Part shown: positions 12,201-23,160 of the stretch, piece by piece
Numbering within the stretch: the first letter of the stretch is position 1
How the letters are laid out: each line of letters begins with the position of its first letter
Source of the DNA: Dipteris shenzhenensis
Taxonomy: Eukaryota > Polypodiophyta > Polypodiopsida > Gleicheniales
Direction: 5' to 3' (one strand)
Assembly: GCA_047967505.1 (NCBI GenBank)
Contig: CM106539.1
DNA: 64,000 nt
Position numbers and translations under genes: made by a program
Notes under the pieces: generated by a model
Told to the model about the DNA's origin: nothing
Databases searched by the model: none
What the model saw: the letters and a program-made list of their open reading frames with translations, nothing else

Positions 12201-12409
12201 ACCGTAGTATAATTATAAGAATACATGGACATATTTAGAGCTCTTGGTGGAGAGATCCTATACAGAGTAGACATGGGGCAATGGTCAAAGCAGTTTGGAG
12301 GAGATCAAGATGCTTGGAGGATGCTTGGAACATGGCGATAGCATCCAAGGTGCATATGTAGGTCTGTGTGGTCATTTTGGAGCAAATACGATGAGGCATA
12401 GCAGCAGTA

Positions 12410-12434
12410 AGAGAGAGAGAGAGAGAGAGAGAGA
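12410..12434. repeat. (GA)n microsatellite
   Basis: Uninterrupted GA dinucleotides, about 12 repeats, just outside the left edge of duplication copy A. Confidence 0.95.
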
Positions 12435-13496
12435 ATCATCTTCACCATAGATGCTATAATCAAGCTTCATAATTTCTTGTGCTTCCTCAAACATACTAGG
12501 GATCTTCAATCCTTGCATATAAGGCCTTCAACCTTGCATTGTTGTAATTTTCTTCTAGCCATGACATCTATGAGATATTTGAAAGCTGTCCATGTGCCCC
12601 ACCCAAGGACTAGTCAAGGGAATGGTTCCTGGTCCCTATGCGATTTTGTATATTCATATATTGTATGCGATTTGCAAACTTGCACATAGTTTTACTGTGA
12701 GACAGAAGGTTATGCTAACTCTAAAGTGCAAGCATGCTAAAGGCACAACATAAGCTAGTTAATGAAATGCTTTAACATCAATTGTTGCTAGAGTAGATAA
12801 ATAGTATGCACAAGAGAGAGATGGAGACCACAAAAAAGAGCTAAAAAAGATTGCATAATTTGAAGGCCAAGGTGATGGAGGACACGAAGAGGATGCTATT
12901 AGGTGATGCCTAAACTCATGTCATGTGCTTGTCAACTTTGTGAATGGGAGTTTGATGCATTGCTTTGAGTTGAATCCCTCATTGGCAATGTCCAATCTTA
13001 TGGTTTGGGCAATTGTGTGCTACAATACCAACATTTACATACAATCTCAGTGCATCACAGATGAAACAATGGGATGCAATATGAACTTCATAGAAAAATA
13101 AAGTCCTACAATCTGACAAGAAGAACCTAATGATTGAAGTTGCGAGAAGATGCTAGCATTAATGTTTGGAATGGCAGAGGTGCGAGCTGAGTAAGATGAG
13201 GATGGAGGCATCAGAGTCTTAAAGAGAGAGGTGCCAAGAGTCAAACATAGGCTCGAATTCGCACATTCCCCATTGTTGCAATCGGCACCTCTTGTTCGTA
13301 TATGTAGGTTTAAATAACACATATGATGTAGATATCTTATATTTTGAAAATTTGATATTGCCTCCAAGCAACTTCAAAGTAGTGATGTATCTCTCACATA
13401 AGGAGCTTTAAAATTACTTCATGGAAAACAAAAATATTTACATTATGGGTGATATAGACATATTACACTAAGTGACCCCCCTGAGCCCAGTGCTTA

Positions 13497-13600
13497 GCCA
13501 AGGGATTGGTTCCTAGCCCCTACGCTCACAAGGCGATGGGACTAGATGGGACCAATCTAAGGTTAGGTTCTTGGACTCTTTCAAAGAGAGAGATAACGGC
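13497..13600. repeat. ~100-bp dispersed repeat, copy A1
   Basis: Reads AGCCAAGGGATTGGTTCCTA, then CTCACAAGGCGATGGGACTAG, then TTCTTGGACTCTTTCAAAGAGAGAG. Related copies lie at 13,889-13,968, 32,350-32,460, 39,217-39,320 and 39,591-39,672. The family is unknown to me; a SINE or the core of a small element is possible. Confidence 0.6.
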
Positions 13601-13888
13601 TTTTTATTTCCTACATAGGAAGCATGCCTGTTTGATTTAAAGTCCACTCTAGCATTCACATAGTTACAACACCTCTCATATGCATTACCTGAAATAAAGC
13701 TAAAAACTAAGCTCGGTTTGATTTTAAGTTCACTCTTTGCATTCACATAGTCACAACCCCTCTCTTATGCATTGCATTGAAATAAACTGTTAGAGATAGA
13801 CTTTACGATAACCATTCACATGAGGTTCAAATGTGCCACATGGTAGTAGTAAAGATAGATCTCTATCCCTTCTCTTAATCCCCATTCA

Positions 13889-13968
13889 GTGCTTGTTGGC
13901 CAAGGGATTGGTTCTTGGCATGATGGGACACTTCTAAGGTCACGTTCGTGGACTCTTTCAAAGAGAGA
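13889..13968. repeat. ~100-bp dispersed repeat, copy A2 (internally deleted)
   Basis: Shares GGCCAAGGGATTGGTTCTTGG and GGACTCTTTCAAAGAGAGAGG with copy A1, but lacks the middle CTACGCTCACAAGGCG segment. Confidence 0.6.
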
Positions 13969-14059
13969 GGTAGCTTGAAGAATTTTCTTTTCAATGGATT
14001 GAAGGATATTCATTATACTTGAATAATTTTATGCTTTGCATAATTTTATAGTATGTTAA

Positions 14060-14293
14060 ATGTTAGCTATTTCAGATGATGATTTTGGTAAGGTTTTGGA
14101 AGAAGACGATGAGTTTTTGAAGGAGATGGTGCACTGTTGTCCTGATGGCTTTGATAGTTCTATGGATCGATTTGGTGGTGGCGGAGGTTCGGTTACGTAT
14201 TGCATTTCTGGTTTATTTAAGGATTGTGTTTTCCATTTCCATGCTGGATCTCCGGTTGTGAATGGTGAATGGGGGATATTTTTCTTGATTTGA
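14060..14293 (+). pseudogene. Unrecognised Gly-rich coding fragment, copy A
   Basis: A 77-codon frame containing DDDFGKVLEEDDEFLKEMV, CCPDGFDSSMDRF, five glycines, then a short Cys/His-containing stretch. Copy B has the same frame at about 40,606-40,821, with a 3-nt in-frame difference in the acidic stretch. In A the upstream 837 bp are missing and TTTCA sits at the junction, as expected for a microhomology deletion, so the N-terminal part is artificial. I do not recognise the family. Confidence 0.3.
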
Positions 14294-14989
14294 TGTGGTG
14301 GACGGAGTTTTAGTTAGTTGTGACCAACTACTTTAGTAGTTTTTGGTCAATTTTGGTTGTTGTGTCCGATTTGCCAAAATGGCAGTTGTAATGGAATATT
14401 TGGCTATTGTAATGGAAGATGTTACCTGTTGTTGCAGGTAACTCTTTGCGAAAGTATTTAATTTGCAATATGCTTATTTTTGATTGGTTACTTTAACTTG
14501 AATGCGATTACGTGTCAATTGGAAGTTGATTCTGCTAAATTTTTTCTTGTTGGGAATGCTTAAGCGTGCATCTAGTATTTCTTTGTTTTCCAGCGGCGCT
14601 GTTTGAATTTTTTATGTATATTCTGAGGTAGAGTTGGATTAAATCGGACGGCTGTGATTGATCTGCCGTCGACCTCGGACCTTGACGGGAACATGTTGGA
14701 CGCGTGCAAGAGGAATAGTCTTCCAGGGAACTTGCCGTGTTTGCCAAGCTTTTGTCCCTTGCATCATATATTTCATTACCTACGACGCATATCTTCCACA
14801 GCTATACCTTCTTATACTTTTACGCTCCGCCAAAGCTGAATTCCGTGCACTACCTCTAGCCCACACAAATTCATAGAATCTCCCTCGACCATGACTGCTG
14901 CTCACTGTCACTTGAGGCCTCCCCGATCATGCTTAAGGCTGTTCTTAAAATTTCTATCTTCATGCTTTAGGTGCTCTGACACTACTAAT

Positions 14990-15293
14990 GAGTGCGCGCT
15001 CGAGAGAAACTTACTAAAGAAATCCGTTTTTGAAGCGGCGGAGTCCTTCAATCCGAATGACAAAGAGCTGATGGATGCCCTTCGATACTTATCTCGTGGA
15101 AAGCCTCCACTCGTAATGTAAGATCCGGAGTCCAATTGTTTGAAGTTAATTCTTAAATGGTAAATGCTGGTCTTCAAATCCCAGCTTCGGCTACGTATAT
15201 GAGAGGCCAAGCTCTGCCGCTATGGACACATCGCGCTTTGGAGATCTTAGTCGTGAAGCATATGCTTTATGTGGCCATATCGAATATGTATGA
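14990..15293 (+). pseudogene. Two-exon coding fragment candidate, copy A
   Basis: The frame reads ECALERNLLKKSVFEAAES then FNPNDKELMDALRYLSRGK and reaches a donor-like AT|GTAAGA at 15,117/15,118. If joined to the acceptor CCCAG|CTTCGG at 15,184/15,185 it continues FGYVYERPSSAAMDTSRFG, then DLSREAYALCGHIEYV and TGA at 15,291-15,293. The 67-bp intron is short but possible. The surrounding ~14,640-15,520 stretch is visibly more GC-rich than its flanks, which suggests a captured gene piece. Copy B (41,518-41,821) is the same. No family recognised. Confidence 0.35.
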
Positions 15294-16206
15294 AATGCCT
15301 TAAGGGCGATTAGCATTTCTTACGAGACGGGCGATTGATAACACAATGTAACACGCTTTCTACAAAAGAATCGATATTCTTTTGTAAACGATACCATTTT
15401 GTGCTGTTTTCGACTCAATACCCATTACTCATCTTACTTCTTGACTCTACCTTTTTCTCACCAAGATACGGTTTATACGTTTTATCTCCTCCCCTCTTCA
15501 CGATCCCAAGTGCAATGATGAGAGGCTCTTCTTAGAGCTATATGGAAGCCTTGAAGGTTAGTCTCTCCTAGGTAGAAACCAAAGTCCTTATAATTAGGAG
15601 CATATGAACTTTTGTCTTTGCATAAGTCTATTAGTAGTGGTGCGCTTGAGTATGGATAAAAAAGGTCCACACACAATTAGATGTCAATAAAGTTTCTTTA
15701 ATTGGGGGCATGTGACAAAAAATGCAAAGTAAAGGTTAAGCCCTCCTCTAGCTAGGCATCCCTTCATATCTTTTGATAGTGTCTAATCTTTGCTATGAGA
15801 TAGAAAGCTCCATGACCTAATGTGTGAGTCTTTAGTAGCATGGCCTCCTTAAAGGTAGTGCTATAATGAAGGATCAAAACTCTTTTGTGAAGTTCCACAT
15901 GTAATGCTAATTTTTTTTGTATGTGGAGATCATCCTATTAAAATTGCCTTTTAATAGGCCAACACCCTTTTTAAAAAAAAATTCTTTATCTTTTGCATCC
16001 AAAAGCACTTGCTTAACGACTATACTTGGAGGCAATCCCACACACATTTGTACATTCTTGTTTAACTAGCTACAATTGCTAGTAAGTATATTTTTCCATA
16101 AAGACATGTTTATAAAAGGTAACAGATAATAGTGCTCTATGTTTTCAATGCCTTTCAAGGTTCTTGCAAGCTTGTGAGCACGTTTTTTTCCTTTTGGGGG
16201 GGGACA

Positions 16207-16210
<4 letters not shown>

Positions 16211-16242
<32 letters not shown>
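16211..16242. repeat. (GA)n microsatellite
   Basis: About 16 GA repeats. The same site in copy B (near 42,742-42,760) is short and interrupted by CA, so the run has changed length since duplication. Confidence 0.95.
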
Positions 16243-16245
<3 letters not shown>

Positions 16246-16779
16246 ATCTTCAGAGATTCACAAGATGGTTTCTATACTAAGCATCCTCCAAAGGATTCTT
16301 TCATGGTAGTGTGATATGAGAAGGTACGTGCATATACATATCTACATTTGCCAGATGCAAGAAACGAAAGCGAGTCTAGGAAGATCCAGAAAAGCAACCA
16401 AAGAGAATAAGAGTAATGAATGAAGATGTTATGCTAAAATCAATGCAATCTACATGTTGTTAGCGTAGATGTATGTGCTCAATTAACTTACATGACATCA
16501 AGGGCTGTAGAGAACATGTCTAGCAAATGAGAGGGAGTAAAAGAAATAAATACCTACTCACAAGACTCTCTTGCTTTCTTGTAAATGACACGAAAAGGCG
16601 AAGTCCAAGAGAATAGATAAAGCCTCTTATAAATGGAAAAACTATTTGCAACAATCCATATCGCATTATTACAGGATTATCACATGGCATATATTGGGAT
16701 TTGGCTAATAAAGCAAAGTATGGAGTAAAATCTAGCATTCATGGAAACATAGGAATCCCAAAACAAGAGCCTCAACGGT

Positions 16780-17473
16780 TGTAGCAACAACTATTTTGAA
16801 ACACTATAATCATGAAAATGCTTTAACTCAACCCCATCTATTTGAAATGCATCTTTCAATAGGTTTAACAAAAAAAGAAGTATTTAACTCTATTGGAGAA
16901 ACACTGAGGCAAAGAGGGCATGCTATGGCATCTTTTCATACTTTTTGTATACTCTTTGCAAGAAGATATTTAGACAGGTTAAAATCCTAAAGAGGCAAAA
17001 AATGTCAAAGTGTAGTGTCAGTGATAATCTAAAGCAAGCACTTGAGAGTGCAACGTCTCCACAACAAAGAGAATCATACCAAAAAAGGAGAGAATTTCAT
17101 CATGGACTTATTCGGCATTGTAGACTAAAATATACATTTTGGAAGGAGCAAGCTATTTCTCATCCAAATGAGTACCGTTGTAACATCTGTTATGAAGTCA
17201 ATTCAGAGTGTACATGCAGAAACAGGTCACCTACTACCAAATTTGAGATATAGACAAAGAATTGCGGATGAGAGAATAAGAATGTACTCTTCTTTGCATT
17301 TTGCTCAATGCTAATCACTCATAAAATCTTCGATGAGATGAGATTAAAGTTGGGTTTTTGTTGGTTGGACACACACATGAGGATATCATCATATTTTTAG
17401 CACAGTCTTAAGAGAGCTAAAACATAGTGACATGGAGACGATGGATGACTTCATAAGAAAATGTGGAGTGTGT
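16780..17473 (+). pseudogene. VGHTHEDI-motif protein (DUF7869-like) pseudogene, copy A, C-terminus lost
   Basis: Frames in order: LFEMHLSIGLTKKEVF and IGETLRQRGHAMASF (16,796-16,990); then, shifted, KIFRQVKILKRQKMSKCSV with RREFHHGLIRHCRLKYTF and HPNEY (16,945-17,180); then VGFLLVGHTHEDI from 17,349, followed by LRELKHSDMETMDDFIRK. The order KIPK-like segment, C..C, charged helix, then VGHTHEDIDQ recalls uncharacterised eukaryotic proteins with an RNase H-like, possibly transposase-derived, domain. I place it there from memory. At least three frameshifts disable it. The end is replaced by a (TG)n junction at 17,473. Confidence 0.5.
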
Positions 17474-17854
17474 GTGTGTGTAGATAACTATTAGTATAGA
17501 CTAGGCTTAGGCTAAATGAGAAGTAGTATAGGACAAGAGAAAAGGCCGCAAAGAACAAGTGAACTATAAAAAAGCGCAGAATGTCAACCTCATGTAAACA
17601 TGAAACGTTTACAAAACATTGTGAGTGCGAAGCAGTGATAAATAGATACTCAAATTAACGACACTGCATGCCAAAGTTGCCCTAGCGCATATGCGAGTGT
17701 TTCCAGTTATCACGTGTTTGAGTCGGCACACTTCACCTTTGTTGCTAATACAAGAGCAAAGTCTAAAGACACACACAGAGTAACCCAGCATAAAGCAACG
17801 AGAGAAAAGCGCAAGGTAAAGGGACGCCCACAAGCAATGAAGACAAGGCTATGG

Positions 17855-18385
17855 CTTCAGCTAGGGTTTTCAATGTATCATTGATAACTCCTAGTTGTGT
17901 TCCTACAATTGCTCATTCGTAGAGGGCTTCTCTACTAATTAATGTAACAAATGCTCATTAATAGAGGGCTTCTCTACTAATTCCTCCCAGCCATGGTTTC
18001 CAGTGATCCTCTATCTCATGAGTCTTGTTTCCTTTTTCATCACCATGGAGCTCTCTCTATGGAAACCTCCCCTTAGCCCAATGCTTGCAAAGTGGCCCCC
18101 TCCCTTGGTGCCATGTGTCCCACAAGGGACCTTACCCTTCTAGCCCTCTCATGACCCTTTCCACCTCTTAACTAATGTCTAGGCCTAGGCGTGACCCTAG
18201 ACCCAAACCCTCTAGGCCTCATAATATGCAAGCACCGTCAAGCCCTCTGCTTAACCTTTTAGTACCTTTGATTTTTTTTTTTGGGCAGAAATTTTTTTTG
18301 TTATATTAGGATATCATCATCATCATAAGTATTTACATGTTCTTTGGCAAAGAACAACCAGCCCCCATGGAGAGAGTTTCATGCG
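17855..18385. other. No gene recognised
   Basis: Begins at the right edge of duplication copy A. Contains a small direct repeat, AGAGGGCTTCTCTACTAATT, near 17,930 and 17,962, and oligo-T runs near 18,270-18,300. Confidence 0.5.
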
Positions 18386-18390
18386 GAAAC

Positions 18391-18457
18391 TTAAGCATAA
18401 GCTCATGCTCATGCATGAGCATAAGCATGAGCTTATGCTTATGCTTATGCTTATGCG
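18391..18457. repeat. Near-palindromic GCTTAT/GCTCAT repeat
   Basis: The left arm (TTAAGCATAAGCTCATGCTC) pairs imperfectly with the right arm (GAGCATAAGCATGAGCTTATGC), and (GCTTAT)4 follows. It could fold into a hairpin. It lies beside the LINE fragment at 18,480. Confidence 0.6.
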
Positions 18458-18479
18458 GTGTCGTCATGCTCGGAGAGAG

Positions 18480-18867
18480 GTATCTCGGTGGTGAGTCATC
18501 TCATGTAAGAAAGCGGCTAGGCATCTCTGATCCGTGAACTACAGCATGTGTGGGAGGGAGCCGAATCCATTGCAGAAGAGGCAGTGGTATCGGCCTCGAA
18601 TGGCATAATAGATAGGACATCTGAAAGCAAAGTGCTCCTCCGACTCGATCTCCTGCAAGTGACAAAGTGGGCAAAGGCGGTCCTCTCATGAGATACCCTC
18701 TGCGCGTCCGCTCTGGATCCGTAATCGGTGTGACGAGACCCTAAACTGACCGAGGGAGATCCAGAGAACCGGTGGAAGATAGCTTCATTGAACAGCATTG
18801 CCAGGATGGGGGCTAGAGTTTTGATGCCATAGGCAACAAACTCTATGCATAGGCCCTCATGTTCCAA
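18480..18867 (-). pseudogene. LINE 3' fragment with CPLC zinc-finger-like tail
   Basis: On the minus strand QFRVSSHRLRIQSGRAEGI, then after one TGA, EDRLCPLCHLQEIESEEHF followed by FRCPIYYAIRGRYHCLF. The RLCPLC...EEHF..RCP..Y..IR pattern is the C-terminal cysteine/histidine motif found after RT in many LINE-like elements. The TGA falls where CGA (Arg) is likely, as CpG decay would give. A separate RT-like segment (LAPILAMLFNEAIFHRF) lies upstream in another frame. Its motif is unlike the LINE at 18,870-21,570, so it is a different lineage. Confidence 0.55.
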
Positions 18868-18869
18868 AT

Positions 18870-21570
18870 AGTAGCAACAAAATCAAAAGAGAGGGAATAG
18901 GAGTCCTTAGTGTCATCTGTATTGTCATCATTGAAGTAATCAAAGTAACTGAAACTCTTTGAATCTTCAGAGCTATCAGTGGCATCTACCTGGGCTGAGC
19001 CTGGGCTTCACAAGGTGAGTCAGGTTCCTTTTTGACCTTTGTGGAGGGTACCTGATTAAAAAACTCAATGATCTCAGTAGGGACTTCAAAGGGTGTGGAA
19101 TTATCAATCCCAAAGCAGCTTTGAGTGTGTTCTTGTAAGTCAGCATTGAAGATGGCAACCTCTGCTTGGAAAGTGTGGATCGATTCTATGATTTTCTTCT
19201 GGTCTTGTTCAGCCAGTTAACAAACAGTAAGTCAGCTTGCAAAATAACTTGGTTAAACTGAAGATTGTTCCTGGTTACGCATATAAACCAAAGTGCATGT
19301 GCTCTCAGGGGTGACTAGGTGTCTTGTTTTGTCCTTGAAGAGTCTCCAAGCAAGATGGCCTTCTAATTCACTGGCTCCCCTATCTCTAGTTAGACTATTT
19401 TCCATACCTTTCTGGCCATTGGACAAGCCACAAAGAGATGGAAGATATCTTCATTAGTAGAGGGACAATTCATACATTTACCATTACCCTTCCCAATCCT
19501 GAGTCCTCTGATATTGGTCCACACAACTTTATGCAATATGAGCCACATCAAGGCAGATAGTTTGTCTGGAATTGAAGGAGACCAGATGGCACAGAACCTG
19601 AATTTCCATTTCTCTTTGGAGTCATGAAGTTTCCAACTGTCATTTAGAGCCCTACAGAGATCACCCATGTCCCTACTTGGTGTGGGTATGGGGAAGAAAG
19701 AGGAACTTCCACCCAATTGAACTCCCTACTATACACAAGGAAAGATCCCCCCTTCCATTGTTGGCTACCACTCCAAAGTTGTAATCTACTCATAACAAGT
19801 GACTGGCTTTTGTTGTTTATACTGAACTCTCTCCTAATCTCTACCCAAGTTTTTTACCTTAGTTCTTATCTGCTCCACAGCTGCCCCCAGCTTTGCAAAC
19901 CATTTTTAAATAGAAGAGCTACCTTGGCTATCTCTTCATCAGAAAGAACAGCTTCTTTGAAAATAACAAAAATCCAAATTGAGTCCAAGGTCATAAAGGC
20001 ACCTTTACCTAAAAAGTCAATTTCGCTTTTAATCCCTTCAAAATGTGTCCAAAGAGAGACCCAAAGCTAGCTGCCTTTAGGTTTGCAGGGTTCTGGGTTA
20101 CAAATAGCTGATAGTATGGGGTAGTTTTTCCACTTGAGAACTCTGAGGGGTCTTGGGGAGCTGACATTCCTAAGGAGAAGTTGAGCACAGGCTTCAATAG
20201 GGTTTAGGATTGCCTTTAAAATCTAGGTTGAGGAGAGTTTTGGAGCAACATGTTCTATGTCAATAACTCCTAATCCACCCTCCTGCTTGAGTTTAATACA
20301 GAAGTCCCACTTGACCTTGGGTATCTTGTCTCCCCACAGAGAATATCTACAAATTTTTATGAATCTATTAATTCCAGCTTTGGAGGGGGACCAAGTTGTG
20401 AGGTAGAAGATAACAATAGGATAAATGCAATGGTTGAGAACAGTTCTTCTTCCTGCCAGACTAGCCTGAAATCCTCTCCATTTCTCCATCTTGTTTTGGA
20501 ATCAGTCCCACCTTTGCTTGAGGGAAATATCAAACCCCATGGGGATATGCAGCACCCTGAAGACTGAGCAATACTTGACCCTCTGGTATCCCATCCCTTC
20601 CAACACTTGATGTTAATCACCTTTGAGAGTTGCATATCCAGTTTTTGAGTGATTGATTTTGGACCCAGAGGCTTTGCAAAAAATATCTAAAGACTCCATG
20701 GCCACCTTGATACATTGTGACTCATTCTTGAGGGTTAAGTTTGTATCATCAGCAAACTGTTGATAGATAAGGTGCTTGCCTAAGGGTAGCTCACTACCTT
20801 GAACTTGTTTTCTTGGCTTTGTTGATGGAGAAGCCATCCCAGGGAGTCTGCTGTAATTGCAAAGAGTAAAGGGGCAATAGGGCACCCCTGCCTTATAGAT
20901 CTTTTAAGCTCAAATGGTTGGCTCATGATCCCATTAACACAAATCTTTGCTGTAGCATTTGCGAGGAGGAGTTTGATGAAAGAAATGTAAAGGGGGCCAA
21001 GTCCCGTATCACCTAGAGCTTGGATGATGAAATCCCATTTAAGTCTATCATAAGCCTTGTCAAAGTCAACCTTTAAGAAGAATATGTCCTGTTTTGTTTC
21101 TCTGGCATACTCACATCCCTCCCAAATGTTGATGATAGCTTCAAGTAAATGTTTGCCCTTTATGAAGCCTTTCTACTCTGAGTAGGATCCACTTGGCCAT
21201 TCTGTTTTTAATCCTCAAAGCCAGAGCTTTAGCAAAGATTTTATAGCTACATATGAGCATATTAAGAGGTCTCCAGTTCCTTAGCTCAGTCTTATCTCCT
21301 TCCTTAGGAATAAGTTTTATAACACCACCATTGATATGTGTAGGTAAAAACCCACTTTCAACACTTTCCTGCCATAAGAGAAGGAGGTATGGGCCAACAG
21401 TGGACTAGAATCTTTTGTAGAATTAAATTGGTAGTCCATTCTCACCTGGTGTTTTACCATCAGACAGTATCTTTGTTTTTCAAAACTTTGAAGTATCTAC
21501 ACAAAGGATTAACATTGAGGTATCGCAGTAAGTCCATTGTATAACACTTTGTTTTATAAAAAATTGATGA
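18870..21570 (-). pseudogene. L1-like LINE ORF2 pseudogene (RT to zf-RVT)
   Basis: Minus-strand order: SDGKTPGENGLPI (near 21,460); LIPKEGDKTELRNWRPLNML; FLKVDFDKAYDRLKWDF; IRQGCPIAPLLFAI; catalytic FADD (near 20,750) with SGSKINHSKT; the post-RT block WSPSKAGINRFIKICR; then a zf-RVT-like C..C...H....C with LSALMWLILHKVVWTN (19,390-19,716); and a tail with ALWFICVTRNNLQF. These are the RT palm and thumb and zinc-binding blocks of plant L1 elements. Frameshifts and in-frame stops occur throughout. The endonuclease domain and a poly-A tail were not found, so it is truncated at both ends. Confidence 0.8.
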
Positions 21571-22325
21571 GGGTGGGAATCAATGGGACAACATTGCTCA
21601 AAAAAATGACAGCATAGTGTTTCCAAAGACTTGCTAGCCCTTTGTAATGCTCCATGGTGAAATAAGAATTTTACTTTATGTACTATCCAAATACGTGTAA
21701 TCTCCTTTATTAATTGAATGTGTTCAAAATCTATTTAAGATGTGAAGAAAAGTGATTTATTTCTAGACTCAGACCATATTTCTTACAATGCCCTTGAAGA
21801 ACAATCCAACAAAAAGAGACTTTCCATCTCCATATTGATTTAGAAGAATAGTGTGCACTTGCATAAAAATGACAAAAGGGTCCATAAGTAGGTGACATGC
21901 AAAGAGACAACATGAGGATAAACGGCTTACATCATATCAATTTATGGTGTGATGGAGGCATTTAGCTGAAATGTCCAATAAGAAAACCTACTTCTCCATT
22001 TTCTAATTTGACAACATTGTAAAAGCTAGTAAGGGACTACATGGATAAGTCATAACCCAATCTACTATTGTAGAAAAGTAGAACCACTTGTATTAACAAG
22101 AGATGGAGATAAAATTGTACTAGATAGTAGAAAGCTCTAGAATGAAAGAGCAAATATAGAAGGAGAGCAAATAACACACGAAGACAAAGGAGAAGTTGAG
22201 GAAAAAGACACTCCATTGAGAGAGACTTAAAAATGGAAAATTCACAACATTGCATAATTTAAAGATGGCAATGGGAATGCAAGCATAGAGTTAAAGAAGC
22301 AGTGTAAGTTTTCTTTTGCTTTTTC
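21571..22325. other. No gene recognised
   Basis: AT-rich. Upstream of the LINE RT on the minus strand I see no endonuclease motif. Confidence 0.45.
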
Positions 22326-22329
22326 TATT

Positions 22330-22876
22330 TTGAATGAACACAAAGAAAATTATCACTCAATGATAATAATGATTGAGCATAGAAAAAATCTTGTGTGTGC
22401 TTGTTGTAGGAAGATCCTAAAGTCTCAAAAGGAGAATGCTGATCCTAATGCCTGCTCTAGTAAAACAAATGAAGGTGTCAACTACTATTGCAAAAAGCAT
22501 GCTAGAGAATAAAATTTTAAAACAATCAAATACACAGTTGTGCAACAATTTGTAGATAGCAACAAAGTTGATCTAAACATAATCCAAGAGGCACTTGGTG
22601 AGAAGGGAGTGAGAAGGAAAGGTTACACCTCTATTTTCAAATAAATTTCATCAACCTTGAAAGACAAGAGGATAAAACTTGTACTCTTACCAAAGGTGTG
22701 GCAAGCGGATGATAATATTGGACATTTTTTGCATATTAAAGGGGTGTAGGAAGGTGATAAGGGAAGCACTGTGTATAGTCATTGGAACAATATCTTTGTC
22801 AATCTTGAACAAGTACAAAGGAGAATGATTGAATTTTATGGTGTCACATTTGAAGAGTTCCAAGGACATCTCTGAC
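22330..22876 (+). pseudogene. Unrecognised decayed coding sequence with Cys-rich start
   Basis: A plus-strand frame of 60 codons contains LVCACCRKILKSQ and VNYYCKKHA (C..C...C), then a stop. Downstream frames read TVVQQFVDSNKVDLNIIQEA, RRKGYTSIFK, VWQADDNIGHFLHIKGV, HWNNIFVNLEQVQRRMIEF and FEEFQGHL before TGA. Composition and consistency suggest an old protein-coding sequence with two or three disabling changes. No family recognised. Confidence 0.35.
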
Positions 22877-22983
22877 CTTAGTGCCACAAAGTCCAGTGCA
22901 AGAATCTTCCTCTCTCTCCTTGTCTAGGTTGATCCCCTCCTATTTGTCTTGCTCTTGGGACTCTCAATACTAAGGGTCCTATG

Positions 22984-23160
22984 CTACTTCCTCCTCCTCT
23001 TGCATCTCCTCTTCATTTTAATTTTGAGCATTTGGATTCCAAGGTTTCTCTGTTGCTTCCTCCTCCTCTTACATCTTCTCTTCATCTTATTCTTGGGCTT
23101 CTTGATTCTAGGGTTTCTCTACTAATTCCTCATCCTCCTGCATCTCCAAGCTTTGGTCAG
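22984..23160 (+). repeat. ~69-bp tandem repeat, 2.6 units
   Basis: CTTCCTCCTCCTCTTGCATCTCCTCTTCAT recurs at about 22,988, 23,057 and 23,126 with a 69-bp period. It is pyrimidine-rich. An ORF across it is a consequence of the repeat, not evidence of a gene. Confidence 0.7.

Larger units (their letters stand above)
12518..17854. repeat. Large duplication, copy A (direct repeat of 32,258-46,364)
   Basis: Homology to copy B starts at ATAAGGCCTTCAACC (12,518 and 32,258) and ends at GAAGACAAGGCTATGG (17,854 and 46,364). Compared with B, copy A lacks ~148 bp after 12,639, the 5.8-kb Copia-2 insertion at 12,811-12,815, ~837 bp after 14,074, and ~1,995 bp near 17,473. It keeps ~36 bp near 13,625 that B has lost, and a longer GA run at 16,211. 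Outside the indels the two are nearly identical. Confidence 0.9.
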
